In this document: positions 1-9,350 of the stretch, piece after piece
Layout of the letters: each line of letters starts with the position of its first letter
Numbering within the stretch: position 1 is the first letter of the stretch
Assembly: GCF_015666175.1 (NCBI RefSeq)
Contig: NZ_JADPIE010000003.1
Span: forward strand, 248,001-312,000
From: Halonatronomonas betaini
Lineage (GTDB): Bacteria > Bacillota > Halanaerobiia > Halanaerobiales > Halarsenatibacteraceae
Length of the DNA: 64,000 nt
Reading direction: 5' to 3'
Made by a program: the position numbers and the translations under genes
Notes under the pieces: model-generated
Databases searched by the model: none
Seen by the model: only the letters and a program-made list of their open reading frames with translations
What the model was told of the DNA's origin: nothing

Positions 1-446
1 TCAGAGCTAATTCCAACCCCATCAAAATGTTTTTTGCCAAGTGATTCAGAATTAGCAGTTATAACACCAATCTTTTCCTGACCACCCATCATCCTGTCCA
101 TCAAGGGGATCTGTAATAATGATGACATAAAGACAGGAATATTTAAAGCCTTAGCCATTTCATCCTGGAGAACAGCCATAAAGCCACAGTCACCGGTTAC
201 AGCCTTTACCCCTGCATTCTCCAGCTCTTTACCTGCTTCAATAAACTGCTCTAACAGCCTGGTCGGATCAGCAAACATCTCAGAAATTGTTGCCTCTTCT
301 ATAACCTTATATCTAACTGGATAATCATAACTTAAAGCACAGGCAACATCACCTGGAATAGTTGGAGTTACAGTCTTTAACAATATAATACCAATACCCT
401 CACCAAAGCTTACCTGATTAGTATTTGGAGATTTAATTAAAGCCAT
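1..446 (-). CDS. Asp/Glu racemase superfamily protein (3' end outside the window)
   Basis: The first 148 or so residues are present, and the C-terminal part lies beyond base 1. The start ATG follows a GGGAGGG ribosome binding site. The N-terminal region has the pattern of the Asp/Glu/hydantoin racemase superfamily: a GIGIILLKT strand, a GDVACALSYDYPV segment, and a GDCGF loop holding one of the two cysteines expected of this fold. The GVITANS strand further on also fits. The second catalytic cysteine would be in the missing part. Substrate cannot be told from the sequence. It is separated by about 110 bases from the upstream gene on the same strand. Confidence 0.65.
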   Translation of the reverse strand, partial: MALIKSPNTNQVSFGEGIGIILLKTVTPTIPGDVACALSYDYPVRYKVIEEATISEMFADPTRLLEQFIEAGKELENAGVKAVTGDCGFMAVLQDEMAKALNIPVFMSSLLQIPLMDRMMGGQEKIGVITANSESLGKKHFDGVGISS

Positions 447-559
447 CTAAACACCCTCCCAAATTATATTAACCTATTATAAATCTAATTTGTAATTTAT
501 TAATTATTTAATACCAGTCACTTATTAATATATTAAACTTTTAATTGGATTTTCCTGCA
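447..559. other. short AT-rich intergenic region
   Basis: It holds the GGGAGGG ribosome binding site of the racemase-like gene. A TATAAT-like hexamer lies on the minus strand without a convincing -35 partner. I see no strong terminator for the upstream membrane protein gene. Confidence 0.4.
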
Positions 560-2872
560 TTAATCAGCTAAAACCCCATAAATCAATAAATAACTGCTTA
601 CTTTTATTACAATCAATCCTGAAATTGTAATCACCAGCCCTGTCATTGGAAATACAAAGATTCCAATTATCAAACCTGCAGCCCAGCCACCAAGTAAATC
701 AGCAGTATAAAGTCTCCCGGCTGTACTGCCTGCAGTTTCAGAGCTTTTTAAATCAGGAAGAAACTCTGTTGCCAGTGGAAACTCTGCTCCAGTAACCCCA
801 CCAGCCATTAAAGCCAGTATAACACAGATTATAGCACTGATATAAATTGAACCACCAATCAATAGAATATTTCTCAAAATATATATAACAACTATAAATA
901 ACAAAAGCAGGCCAACAATCCCTAATTCCAGTCTCTTTAAATAATCTTTAAGAGATACTTCTTCCCCATTTTGGGATTCAATAAACTTATAGGCCAGTCT
1001 GCCACCGCCAAACATTCCTCCCATAAAAGCGACAATAAAGAGGCCTGAAAACTGATAAATATGGCCAAAAAGGCTCTGTAAGGCAAACATTATTAAAATA
1101 TCAAAACTCATTGCAATTCCGCCAGTTGTTACAATTAGATAAGTTAACCTATTTGCATCAGAATTATTAGCCCGTTTAAATAATAGCCAGCAGATAAATA
1201 AAATAAAAATACCGGCAATAATCAATCCCCTTATCCCAAAATCTCCGATATTATAAAATATATTTAAATACTCTGGAGCTATCACCCTGGCTCTATTTAA
1301 CATCCCGTAATAAAATCCACCAGGATTAAAATCTCTATTTAACCTTGCCTCAGTGGCAATTAAACTCTCCGTTAAATTATCAATCCTGGACTGATCAAGC
1401 CTGTACTCCAGATAACCTGTTGTAAATCTTCGACCATAAAGTCCTCTATTTCTTAATCTTTCAACATAAACCTCAGCTTCAATACTTAAGCTATCATTAG
1501 ATGCCAGTATAATATTTCTATCACCAGGTATCAGGTAGGTATTTTCAAAAACATTATCTACTGTCCTATAAAGTGAGCTATTAAGTAATGCCAGCTCACC
1601 ACCCATATAAGTATACGAGCCTGGTAATGAAAACGCTATAATACCATTATCTTTAAGCCTTTTTTCTGCCAGCTCAAAAATCTCTTCAGTATAAAATCTA
1701 TTCGTCTGCAATGTCTCAGTATCGATATCGCCAATCTTTATTATATCATATCTATTTTCTGTCCGATTTAAATATAATCTCCCGTCCTGTTCAATTATAT
1801 TAACCCTGGGATCATCAAACTCTCCCTGAATGATATCGCTATCTCCATCTCTCATTATATCTAAAAGACCAGGATCAAGCTCGGTATAAGTCAGTTCTTC
1901 AATCGAATGCTCCAGCAAAAATGAAATCGGGCCACCGATTCCCTGACCAATCATTAAAAGATTTTCAGGTTTTTCATGGGCAGCAGCCACTAAGTAGGCA
2001 TAATCTTCACTCCAGCTAATATCAGGGTTTGTCAGGCTAAGCATCGGACTCCCATCATAAAGTAATGTCTTTTCACCTTCTCTACTTAAAGTAACTATAT
2101 TTCCATAAATAGAATTTCTATAATCTACAACCTCTCCCTCAGGCCATAGACCTCTTAAAGAATACTCATGGAGATTATTGGAAATCGGATTAAAAAATAT
2201 TATAATAACCCCGGTTACAATTATCAGAGATATATTTAATACATACCTGTAGCTAAATAATTTATAGTTATTAATCAACCAGATTAGAATAATTAAATGC
2301 AGGATTAATATAATTGTTGTGATTTCTAGAGCCTTTAATCTCTGTGCAAAAATAAAAACAAAAAATAATCCACCTAAAATAGTTCCAATAATCTCTGTCA
2401 GATATGCCCTGCTTACAGCCAGTTCCTTTTTCTCCCTTTCAAATAATTCAGCTGCAAGGGGAAAGAGGCTGCCATGAACAATACTTGTCATACCAATAGT
2501 TATAAGAGCAGTAATCAGCATCTGAGATAAATTCATGGCCAGACCAGGGATCCGCCTGAAAAGAAAGCCTCCCCCTATCAGTCTGGCCATAATTATTGCA
2601 GCTATCAGGCTAAATGGATATATTATAAATAAACCTAAAAATACTGACCTGGAATTTATAGACTTACAGCTGGACAATTTTCCTCCTAGATAAGAGCCCA
2701 GCCCCTCCATTAAAAGCCAGTTGGCTATAACCAGACTCAGCGATAGCTCATTCCCATAAAAAATAACCATTAAAACTCTAATTAATAATAGCTGTCCGAT
2801 CATACCTCCAAAACCGATTAATATAGTCGTTGCAGGCAGCGCTTTACTTTTTTCAAATACCTTTTTAATCAT
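560..2872 (-). CDS. polytopic membrane protein with central spermidine synthase-like domain
   Basis: The protein is 770 residues from the chosen ATG, which overlaps the upstream gene's stop by 8 bases; a longer frame to 2959 would run through the end of that gene. Residues 1-235 and 545-770 are hydrophobic helix bundles. Between them (about 245-510) lies a soluble Rossmann-type domain like the spermidine/spermine synthase family: GNI near 257, the nucleotide loop LLMIGQGIGG at 305-314 and an acidic YTELDP at 329-334. The active-site strand that normally reads DSxDP is changed to GDID, so aminopropyl transfer is not certain. It probably works with the Tat-signal radical SAM protein encoded just upstream. 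Substrate unknown. Confidence 0.8.
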   Translation of the reverse strand: MIKKVFEKSKALPATTILIGFGGMIGQLLLIRVLMVIFYGNELSLSLVIANWLLMEGLGSYLGGKLSSCKSINSRSVFLGLFIIYPFSLIAAIIMARLIGGGFLFRRIPGLAMNLSQMLITALITIGMTSIVHGSLFPLAAELFEREKKELAVSRAYLTEIIGTILGGLFFVFIFAQRLKALEITTIILILHLIILIWLINNYKLFSYRYVLNISLIIVTGVIIIFFNPISNNLHEYSLRGLWPEGEVVDYRNSIYGNIVTLSREGEKTLLYDGSPMLSLTNPDISWSEDYAYLVAAAHEKPENLLMIGQGIGGPISFLLEHSIEELTYTELDPGLLDIMRDGDSDIIQGEFDDPRVNIIEQDGRLYLNRTENRYDIIKIGDIDTETLQTNRFYTEEIFELAEKRLKDNGIIAFSLPGSYTYMGGELALLNSSLYRTVDNVFENTYLIPGDRNIILASNDSLSIEAEVYVERLRNRGLYGRRFTTGYLEYRLDQSRIDNLTESLIATEARLNRDFNPGGFYYGMLNRARVIAPEYLNIFYNIGDFGIRGLIIAGIFILFICWLLFKRANNSDANRLTYLIVTTGGIAMSFDILIMFALQSLFGHIYQFSGLFIVAFMGGMFGGGRLAYKFIESQNGEEVSLKDYLKRLELGIVGLLLLFIVVIYILRNILLIGGSIYISAIICVILALMAGGVTGAEFPLATEFLPDLKSSETAGSTAGRLYTADLLGGWAAGLIIGIFVFPMTGLVITISGLIVIKVSSYLLIYGVLAD

Positions 2873-3995
2873 GCCAGACCCCGGAAATTTCTGCTCCACA
2901 ATCTCCACATTTACCATTGTCCATATTAATTTCATGGATAGAAAAATGTGTCCTATCAATTATCACAGTTCCACATTCAGGACAAATTGAGGAGTTATAC
3001 ATATGCCCTGGAGCATTACCAATTGTAATAAATTTAATACCCTCAGATTTTGCTATCTCTCTACATCTTTCCAAAGTCTCAATTGGAGTCGGCATAAGGT
3101 CAGTCATCTGATAGGACGGTGAAAATCTATTAAAATGCACCGGAACATCATTACTCAATTCACTATTTATCCAGCGGCTCATCTCTCTAATTTCATCAGG
3201 AGAATCATTTTTCTCAGGTAAAACAAGATTCACAATTTCAAGCCAGGCACCAGATTCATAAATAGTCTTTAAAGAATTTAAAACAGGCTCAAGTCTTGCC
3301 TCACATATATCATTGTAAAAATCATCTGTAAATGCCTTCAAATCAACAGTTACTCCATCAATATATTGAAGCAAATCCTTTAATGGTTCTTCATTCATAG
3401 CCCCATTACTATGAAAAATAACATTAAGCCCATTTTCCTGAGCCAGCTTTGCTGTATCATACATATACTCATAAAATACAGTTGGTTCATTATAGGTGAA
3501 GGATATTGATGGTATACCTCGATTTTTAGCTGCCTCAACTATATCTTCAGGCTCTAAATTCTGTACATTCCTTACCTCTTCAAGGCTTCTTTGAGACATT
3601 CTCCAGTTATGACAGAATTTACATCTAAAATTGCAACCGGCAGTCCCAATACAGAGTATCTGGGTATCAGGCAGAAAATGATGCATCGGTTCTTTTTCTA
3701 TCGGGTCAACATTTACAGCAGCAGGCAGAGAATATACTATATTATAAAGTTTTCCATCATTATTTTCTCTATTCCGACAGAATCCTCTCCTGCCTTCTTC
3801 AATATAACAGTTACGGAAGCAGAGCTCACATCTAACATCATTGTCATCTAATCCTTCATAATATCTGGCTTCAACCATATTATCTTCCTTTCTATAGCCG
3901 TTTATAGAGTTATCTCCTCTAAACCACCAGTATCCTGCAACGCCAGTAACTCCAACCATGATTCCGCAGAGTTTGATAAAGTCTCTTCTATCCAT
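2865..3995 (-). CDS. Tat-signal radical SAM protein, AmrS-like (AmmeMemoRadiSam radical SAM family)
   Basis: The 376-residue protein starts at an ATG 8 bases after GGAGGG; a GTG three codons earlier lies inside that ribosome site and is rejected. The N-terminus DRRDFIKL followed by a hydrophobic helix looks like a twin-arginine signal. A cysteine cluster (C56, C59, C63, C73) precedes the radical SAM motif CNFRCKFC (C121, C125, C128). A CPEC/CGDC pair at the C-terminus suggests a zinc ribbon. The partners AMMECR1 and Memo are not nearby; instead the gene overlaps a membrane aminopropyltransferase-like gene. The reaction is unknown. An exported or membrane-anchored radical SAM enzyme would be unusual, so the arginine pair may only anchor it. 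Confidence 0.8.
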   Translation of the reverse strand: MDRRDFIKLCGIMVGVTGVAGYWWFRGDNSINGYRKEDNMVEARYYEGLDDNDVRCELCFRNCYIEEGRRGFCRNRENNDGKLYNIVYSLPAAVNVDPIEKEPMHHFLPDTQILCIGTAGCNFRCKFCHNWRMSQRSLEEVRNVQNLEPEDIVEAAKNRGIPSISFTYNEPTVFYEYMYDTAKLAQENGLNVIFHSNGAMNEEPLKDLLQYIDGVTVDLKAFTDDFYNDICEARLEPVLNSLKTIYESGAWLEIVNLVLPEKNDSPDEIREMSRWINSELSNDVPVHFNRFSPSYQMTDLMPTPIETLERCREIAKSEGIKFITIGNAPGHMYNSSICPECGTVIIDRTHFSIHEINMDNGKCGDCGAEISGVWHD

Positions 3996-4106
3996 AACCT
4001 TCACCCTCCTCCCGATAGAGAATTTGTATATCCCTTCTCAATATAATTTTATCATATTATTTTTTAATTTTCTAAAAACTTAGCTAAAATAAATCCCCCA
4101 AAATAG

Positions 4107-4130
4107 TAAAAAAGCCGGGAAATCCCGGCT
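4107..4130 (-). terminator. intrinsic terminator after rubredoxin gene
   Basis: AGCCGGGA and TCCCGGCT form an 8 bp stem with a 2-base loop, followed on the minus strand by a run of six T. It sits about 20 bases past the rubredoxin stop codon. Confidence 0.85.
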
Positions 4131-4151
4131 AAAAGTTAAGTAACTATTATT

Positions 4152-4322
4152 TTAATAAGGTTCAAATAAATCTTTGCCAACACCACAATCCGGGCAAACC
4201 CAATCTTCAGGAACATCTTCGAATGGAGTTCCAGGTTCTACAACAACCCCTCCGTCTCCATCAGGATCGCCTTCTTCTGGATCATAAATATACATACAAA
4301 CTGTGCACTGATATTTTTGCAT
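4152..4322 (-). CDS. rubredoxin
   Basis: A 56-residue electron carrier that binds one iron through four cysteines. It has the YQCTVC knuckle near the N-terminus and [13 protein letters not shown] near the C-terminus. The ATG is placed after AAGGGAGG; the longer frame merely translates the ribosome binding site. The loop [16 protein letters not shown] is slightly longer and more acidic than in common rubredoxins. It appears to be transcribed alone, ending in a strong terminator. In anaerobes such proteins pass electrons to oxygen- or peroxide-reducing enzymes; no partner reductase is next to it. Confidence 0.95.
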   Translation of the reverse strand: MQKYQCTVCMYIYDPEEGDPDGDGGVVVEPGTPFEDVPEDWVCPDCGVGKDLFEPY

Positions 4323-4407
4323 AATTTCGCCTCCCTTCAAAATTCCATAATTTAAATTAATTATAGCACAAATTACTAATAAGTCAATAATTTAATGCAT
4401 TATTTTA

Positions 4408-5121
4408 TTAAATATAAATTTCAGTTTTAAAAGGAATCTTCTCTGAAATTTTAATCAGTCTCTCTTTACTAACTGGCTTATATCCAGAAACTGCTGGCGC
4501 ACGATTTAATGTATTAATATCAACCTTATCAATTTTAAAATCTTTAATCTTATCTACAAGCTCATTGACTTCCCTATCACTGTCATTAACACCCTTTAGA
4601 AAAAGGATCTCTAGCCTGATTTCCCCATTAAACTCATTAGAAACAGCCTCAATCCCATCTAAAATCAATTGTAAAGTCAAACCCTCTGCCGGTCTACAAA
4701 TCTTCTTAAAAGTCTTTTCAGTGCCAGCATCCAGTGAAGGTACAATTAAATCCAACCTTTTAATTTCAGCTCTAACTTCAGCTTTATGTAATAGGGAACT
4801 ATTTGTCAATAATGCTATTTTATAATCTGCATAATTATCTTTTAAATAATCAATAATCTTTCCAATACCTGAATGTAAAGTCGGTTCTCCTAATCCAGAG
4901 AATGTAATATAATCTGCAACTGGTCTTTTTTTCAGGAATCTATCTAGTTCAGAAATAACTTGATCAGTTGGAGCATATTCCTTTCTTTCCAGAGTAAGAT
5001 TCCGGGTAGTTCCACATTCACAATAAATACAATCTTCACTGCAAATTAGATCAGGCAGAAGATTAATTCCTAAAGATCTACCCAATCTTCTTGATAAAAC
5101 GACACCCTTAACATATTTCAT
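4408..5121 (-). CDS. radical SAM protein of the COG0731 type
   Basis: The 237-residue protein has an N-terminal VLSRRLGRSLGINLL stretch and a CSEDCIYC cluster motif typical of COG0731 radical SAM proteins, followed by a GLGEPTL glycine-rich motif that contacts SAM. I chose the second ATG, 8-9 bases from AGGAG; the first lies only two bases away. The gene lies 12 bases downstream of... the M23 peptidase stop, on the same strand, so the two may be co-transcribed. COG0731 includes wybutosine-pathway relatives, but in bacteria most members have no known reaction, and none is assigned here. Confidence 0.8.
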   Translation of the reverse strand: MKYVKGVVLSRRLGRSLGINLLPDLICSEDCIYCECGTTRNLTLERKEYAPTDQVISELDRFLKKRPVADYITFSGLGEPTLHSGIGKIIDYLKDNYADYKIALLTNSSLLHKAEVRAEIKRLDLIVPSLDAGTEKTFKKICRPAEGLTLQLILDGIEAVSNEFNGEIRLEILFLKGVNDSDREVNELVDKIKDFKIDKVDINTLNRAPAVSGYKPVSKERLIKISEKIPFKTEIYI

Positions 5122-5132
5122 AACCATTTCTC

Positions 5133-6176
5133 CTATCTTAAGAAGTTCATAGGATTTTGATGGTTGCCATTCTGATGGATCTCAAAATGCACATGGGGGC
5201 CTGTGGCAACTCCACTTGTACCAACTCTTGCAATTGCACTCCCTCTATTAACATTCTGGCCTTCATTAACCAGAATCTGAGAATTATGGGCATACAATGT
5301 TTCATAGCCATTGCCATGATCAATTATTACAACACGACCATATCCACCCATCCAGCCAACAAAACTAACAGTTCCTGAAGCTGCTGCCTGTACAGTAGTT
5401 CCGTGTGGAGCTGCAATATCTACACCACTGTGAAAATCATTGCGTCCACTAACAGGATGTCTCCGATTTCCATAATCAGATGTAATGTTTCCTTCAACTG
5501 GCCAATCAAAATTCGTCGAAGAACTTGACCTCTGTGATGAACTATTTCTTGATGATACAGGTATTACTAATTCATCTCCTGCTCGGATTACATCTCCAGT
5601 AATATTGTTATATTCTCTAATTGTGGCAACATCAGTATCATGTTGCCTGGCTATTGTTGATAAAGCCTCACCACTTCTAACATTATGAGTTATCTCTTCT
5701 ACCTCTGATTCCTCTCCGCCCTGTCCTGTTAAACTACCATTTTCGCCAGGAATGACTAATTCATCTCCAGGGTGAATCGTACTCCCATCAACATCATTGG
5801 CTACTCTTAATTCATTTAATGATACATCATGATTAATTGCAATAATTGTTAATGTATCTCCAGGTTGTACAGTATATATGTTATCTTCAGATGAGTTACT
5901 ATTAAGTTCTTCTTTTAAAGCCTGTCTGGTCTGATCTCCGTAAACTCCATCTACAGATAATCCTGCAGATTCTTGAAAATCCCTTAATGCTTGCTCAGTA
6001 CCAGCACCAAATATTCCATCAGCACTGATATCATAACCTAAATCACTTAAATTTTGCTGGAGTTCTTCAACGGCTGAGCCTCTATCTCCATTTCTAAGAA
6101 CCCCTGCTTCAGCTACAGTTGTTATAGCTAAAAGCATAATCATTAATAAAGCTAAAACCTTTAACTTTGACGACAA
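5133..6176 (-). CDS. secreted LysM / M23 family peptidoglycan peptidase
   Basis: About 347 residues. A signal peptide (basic start, then a hydrophobic run ending near VAEAG) is followed by a peptidoglycan-binding repeat (NGDRGSAVEELQ), two LysM repeats (YTVQPGDTL and HNVRSGEAL), a Ser-rich linker and a C-terminal M23 metallopeptidase domain. The zinc residues are visible in HSGVDIAAP and HVHFEIHQ. The start is taken as a TTG 9 bases after AGGAGG, because the earlier TTG directly abuts that site. The protein should act outside the membrane, cutting cell-wall cross-links. The domain set resembles endopeptidases used in envelope remodelling. Confidence 0.92.
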   Translation of the reverse strand: MSSKLKVLALLMIMLLAITTVAEAGVLRNGDRGSAVEELQQNLSDLGYDISADGIFGAGTEQALRDFQESAGLSVDGVYGDQTRQALKEELNSNSSEDNIYTVQPGDTLTIIAINHDVSLNELRVANDVDGSTIHPGDELVIPGENGSLTGQGGEESEVEEITHNVRSGEALSTIARQHDTDVATIREYNNITGDVIRAGDELVIPVSSRNSSSQRSSSSTNFDWPVEGNITSDYGNRRHPVSGRNDFHSGVDIAAPHGTTVQAAASGTVSFVGWMGGYGRVVIIDHGNGYETLYAHNSQILVNEGQNVNRGSAIARVGTSGVATGPHVHFEIHQNGNHQNPMNFLR

Positions 6177-6223
6177 TTCTATCAACCTCCTTTATCAATA
6201 TTACATGCCTTTATAGTATTTTA

Positions 6224-7234
6224 TTATTTTTTATAGATTTTTGCAAGTTTTTCGCATTCAACAAATTTAATTAATAGATTTGTACAGTCTCTTAAATCAT
6301 CTAAATCCAGAATTTCAGATGGGCTATGAATATATCTGGTCGGAATCGATAGAGTTCCACTCGGCACTCCACCTCTACTTAACTGAATTGCTCTGGCATC
6401 TGTTGCCCCAAATTCCAAAACTTCGTACTGGTATGATATCTCATTTTCTTCTGCCAGTTCAGCAAGCATCTTTTTAATTCCTGGATGGGCAATACTCCCT
6501 CTATCCATAACCTTAATGGCTGCACCATTACCTAATTTTACATCCATTGTATGGGCCTCAGGTGTATCTCCTGTTCCTGTAACATCTACAGCCAGGGCCA
6601 GATCAGGCTCAATTCCAAAGGCAGCCGGTCCTGCTCCTCTGGTACCAACCTCTTCCTGAACGGTAAAAACAGCATAGATATCATTGATAGAATCATCCAT
6701 TTCTTTTAATAATGATATTAAAACTGCACACCCCGCTCTGTCATCCAGGCTATTGGAAATAACTCTTTGACCGTTATTATTAAATTTCTTCTGATATACT
6801 GCTACATCTCCAATACCAACTGTCTCTCTGGCTTTTTCTTTGTTTTCAGCACCTATATCAAGAAATAATTTATCCAATTTTAAATCTTTATATGAATCCA
6901 ATTTCTCAACCCCAACTGTACCAACTGTCCCATCTTCAAAAACAAAATTCCTATTTACAAGATGTTTCGGGTTTACCCCACCGACAGTTGTAAATCTCAG
7001 GAATCCATCGTCATCAATATGGGTTATCATAATACCAATCTCATCCATATGGGCTGCCAGCATTATCTTTTGACCCTCGCCATTGCCCTTTTTAATTGCA
7101 ATTAAATTACCCATATTGTCAACCTTTAATTCATCAACATAACCTTCTATTTCTGTTTTAATTAATTCTCTAATATTTTTTTCCTGTCCAGCAGGACCAA
7201 ATCCAGCAGTTACTCTTTCTAATATTTCCAGCAT
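6224..7234 (-). CDS. M42 family metallo-aminopeptidase (copy 1, last gene of tandem)
   Basis: 336 residues of the M42 (FrvX/CelM) family, cytosolic aminopeptidases that usually form tetrahedral dodecamers. Metal and catalytic motifs are all visible: AAHMDEIG, SLDDRAGC, VQEEVGTRGA, the ligand Asp in AVDVTGTGD, and YIHSPSE near the end. It starts one base after the stop of the next copy, so translation is probably coupled; GGGG lies 7 bases upstream of the ATG. It is the last of three adjacent paralogs. Exact side-chain preference cannot be read from the sequence. Confidence 0.93.
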   Translation of the reverse strand: MLEILERVTAGFGPAGQEKNIRELIKTEIEGYVDELKVDNMGNLIAIKKGNGEGQKIMLAAHMDEIGIMITHIDDDGFLRFTTVGGVNPKHLVNRNFVFEDGTVGTVGVEKLDSYKDLKLDKLFLDIGAENKEKARETVGIGDVAVYQKKFNNNGQRVISNSLDDRAGCAVLISLLKEMDDSINDIYAVFTVQEEVGTRGAGPAAFGIEPDLALAVDVTGTGDTPEAHTMDVKLGNGAAIKVMDRGSIAHPGIKKMLAELAEENEISYQYEVLEFGATDARAIQLSRGGVPSGTLSIPTRYIHSPSEILDLDDLRDCTNLLIKFVECEKLAKIYKK

Positions 7235-7235
7235 T

Positions 7236-8255
7236 CTATATCCCCTTCCTTGCTAATCTCTCTAAATATAATTTTACCAGTTTGTTCATTTTATTATAAT
7301 CATCTAAATCAATTAAAGATAATGGCGAATGTATATATCTGCAGGGAAGTGAAATCACAGCAGATGGAACTCCTTCTCGGCTTAAGCTGATTGCACCTGC
7401 ATCATTTCCACCAGCATCAGTTCTCCTGAATTGATAATCTATACCATTATCTTCAGCAACCTCAATTAAGCCAGTAAGAATATTTTTATCGGCAATTACA
7501 GTTCTATCCATTAGAGTTAAAGCAGGACCTTTGCCAACTGAAGTTGAATATCTATGCTCTTTATTTTCCGGAACATCAGCTGCTGTGGTTCCCTCTAAAA
7601 CTAGAGCAAGATCAGGTGCAATATCAAAAGCAGCAACACCAGCTCCTCTCAGTCCAACCTCTTCCTGAACAGTAAAGACAAAATATACTGGCATATCAAA
7701 ATCATATTCAGTTAACTCAGCAATAATTGAACAGCCAACTCTATCATCAAAGGCCTTACCAATTACTCTGCCATTTCCTAATTCTTCATATTTAGTGGAA
7801 AAGACTGCAACATCCCCTAAATCAACATGCTTTTCAGCTTCTTTTTTGCTATTTACCCCAATATCAATATAGAGGTTATCAAAATCAATAGGTTTATCTC
7901 TTTCACTCTTTTTCTGGAGATGAATAGCCTTGGCTCCAATCACACCTGCCATTTTATCTTCACCGACAAGCACAGGTTTGGATACTAAAACTCTTTTATC
8001 AATACCGCCAACTGGTTGGAATTTCAATAAGCCATCACTGGTTATCTCAGTTATCATAAGGCCAACTTCATCCATATGAGCTGCCAGCATAACTTTTGGC
8101 CCATCTTTTTCTTTTCCCTTGCTGGCAATTAAGTTACCCATTTTATCAGTATATATCTCATCAACATTATCCTTGATTTCTTCTCTAATTAAATCTCTAA
8201 TCTCTTTTTCTCGACTTGATATACCGGTTGCATTAATCATCTTCTCTAATAACAT
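7236..8255 (-). CDS. M42 family metallo-aminopeptidase (copy 2)
   Basis: 339 residues with the full M42 motif set: AAHMDEVG, AFDDRVGC, VQEEVGLRGAG, NDAGAIS and YIHSPLS. At the position where copies 1 and 3 have Asp (AVDV, AIDV) this protein has Glu (VLEGTTAAD), a variant also known in the family. Its start overlaps the stop of copy 3 by 10 bases and follows GGAGGG. The three genes form one translationally coupled unit. It probably trims peptides taken up or released in the cytoplasm. Confidence 0.93.
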   Translation of the reverse strand: MLLEKMINATGISSREKEIRDLIREEIKDNVDEIYTDKMGNLIASKGKEKDGPKVMLAAHMDEVGLMITEITSDGLLKFQPVGGIDKRVLVSKPVLVGEDKMAGVIGAKAIHLQKKSERDKPIDFDNLYIDIGVNSKKEAEKHVDLGDVAVFSTKYEELGNGRVIGKAFDDRVGCSIIAELTEYDFDMPVYFVFTVQEEVGLRGAGVAAFDIAPDLALVLEGTTAADVPENKEHRYSTSVGKGPALTLMDRTVIADKNILTGLIEVAEDNGIDYQFRRTDAGGNDAGAISLSREGVPSAVISLPCRYIHSPLSLIDLDDYNKMNKLVKLYLERLARKGI

Positions 8256-9307
8256 CTTAATCCCTCCAGAAACTCATCATCAATTGCCGCAATACTGCTT
8301 GCCAGCAACTGTGCACCATATTTAACATCATTTAAAGATATTAACTCTACAGAGGTATGCATATACCTTAAAGGTATGGAAATTAAAGCAGTGGCCACAC
8401 CACTTCTTGCTATCTGCATTCCTGCTGCATCAGTTCCAAAAGGAGAGTTATTTGTTTCTATCTGATATGGAATACTCCTCTTTGAAGCTTCATCTTTTAA
8501 TAATGCAAAAATATCCTGATGTACCTGAGGTCCTAAAGCTATAGCCGGGCCATCATTCATTTTAGAAGCCTCACTATTATTAACCCCTGGCATCAGGCCA
8601 TGACAGACATCTATTGCAATACCCAGATCAGGAAAAATATCATAGGTAGATGTAATTGCTCCCTTAACACCTATTTCTTCCTGAACAGTGGCAACAAAAT
8701 ATACATCAATCTCATGGTTTAATCTCTGTAATTCTTTAGCTGCCTCTATCATCATTAAAACGCCAGCTCTATCGTCAAGAGCTTTACCACTAACATAATC
8801 ATTATGTAATGATAAAAGTTCTCTATCCATTGAAATTACATCACCAATTGATATTATCTCATTTAATTCTTCTTCTGAATAACCTGTATCAATATATAGT
8901 TCATCAAGCTTATAAGCTTTGGAATCCATATCTTCAGCAGATAATAAATGAGGAGGCATTGCTCCAATAATCCCTGTAATAGATTCTTTCCCATGGACCT
9001 TGACTTTCTGTCCAGGTAATGTTCTAGGATCTATTCCTCCAACTGTTGAAAACTTTATAAAGCCATTTTCATCAATCTTTTTCACCATTAGGCCTATTTC
9101 ATCCATATGGGCTGCCAGTAAAATCTTAGGAGGATTCTCTTTATCAGAGTTCCCTTTTTTAACAGCAGCAAAGTTTCCAAGTTTATCTATCTGAAAATCA
9201 TCAACAAAATCTTCAAATGCCGATTTAAGTAATGGTACAATATTAGTTTCATGCCCTGTTACAGCAGTTGTTTCACATAATTCTTTAATTAATTCTTGAC
9301 TATTCAT
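8246..9307 (-). CDS. M42 family metallo-aminopeptidase (copy 3, first gene of tandem)
   Basis: 353 residues and the most divergent of the three. Motifs: AAHMDEIG, ALDDRAGV, VQEEIGVKGA, AIDVCHG, GTDAAGM and YMHTSVE. The usual HSP near the C-terminus is HTS here, and the residue after DDRAG is Val rather than Cys. It also has a longer stretch between the metal Asp and the substrate loop. First gene of the coupled cluster, so a promoter should lie upstream of 9307. Different subunits could mix or have different peptide preference; that is inference. Confidence 0.92.
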   Translation of the reverse strand: MNSQELIKELCETTAVTGHETNIVPLLKSAFEDFVDDFQIDKLGNFAAVKKGNSDKENPPKILLAAHMDEIGLMVKKIDENGFIKFSTVGGIDPRTLPGQKVKVHGKESITGIIGAMPPHLLSAEDMDSKAYKLDELYIDTGYSEEELNEIISIGDVISMDRELLSLHNDYVSGKALDDRAGVLMMIEAAKELQRLNHEIDVYFVATVQEEIGVKGAITSTYDIFPDLGIAIDVCHGLMPGVNNSEASKMNDGPAIALGPQVHQDIFALLKDEASKRSIPYQIETNNSPFGTDAAGMQIARSGVATALISIPLRYMHTSVELISLNDVKYGAQLLASSIAAIDDEFLEGLRCY

Positions 9308-9350
9308 AATTTTAATATCACCCCATCCAATATTATATTCTCTAATACTT

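Noticed and set aside
2873-2959. 29-residue N-terminal extension of the membrane aminopropyltransferase-like protein
   Set aside because: It would overlap the end of the radical SAM gene by 95 bases and has no ribosome site; the ATG at 2872 is coupled to that gene's stop.
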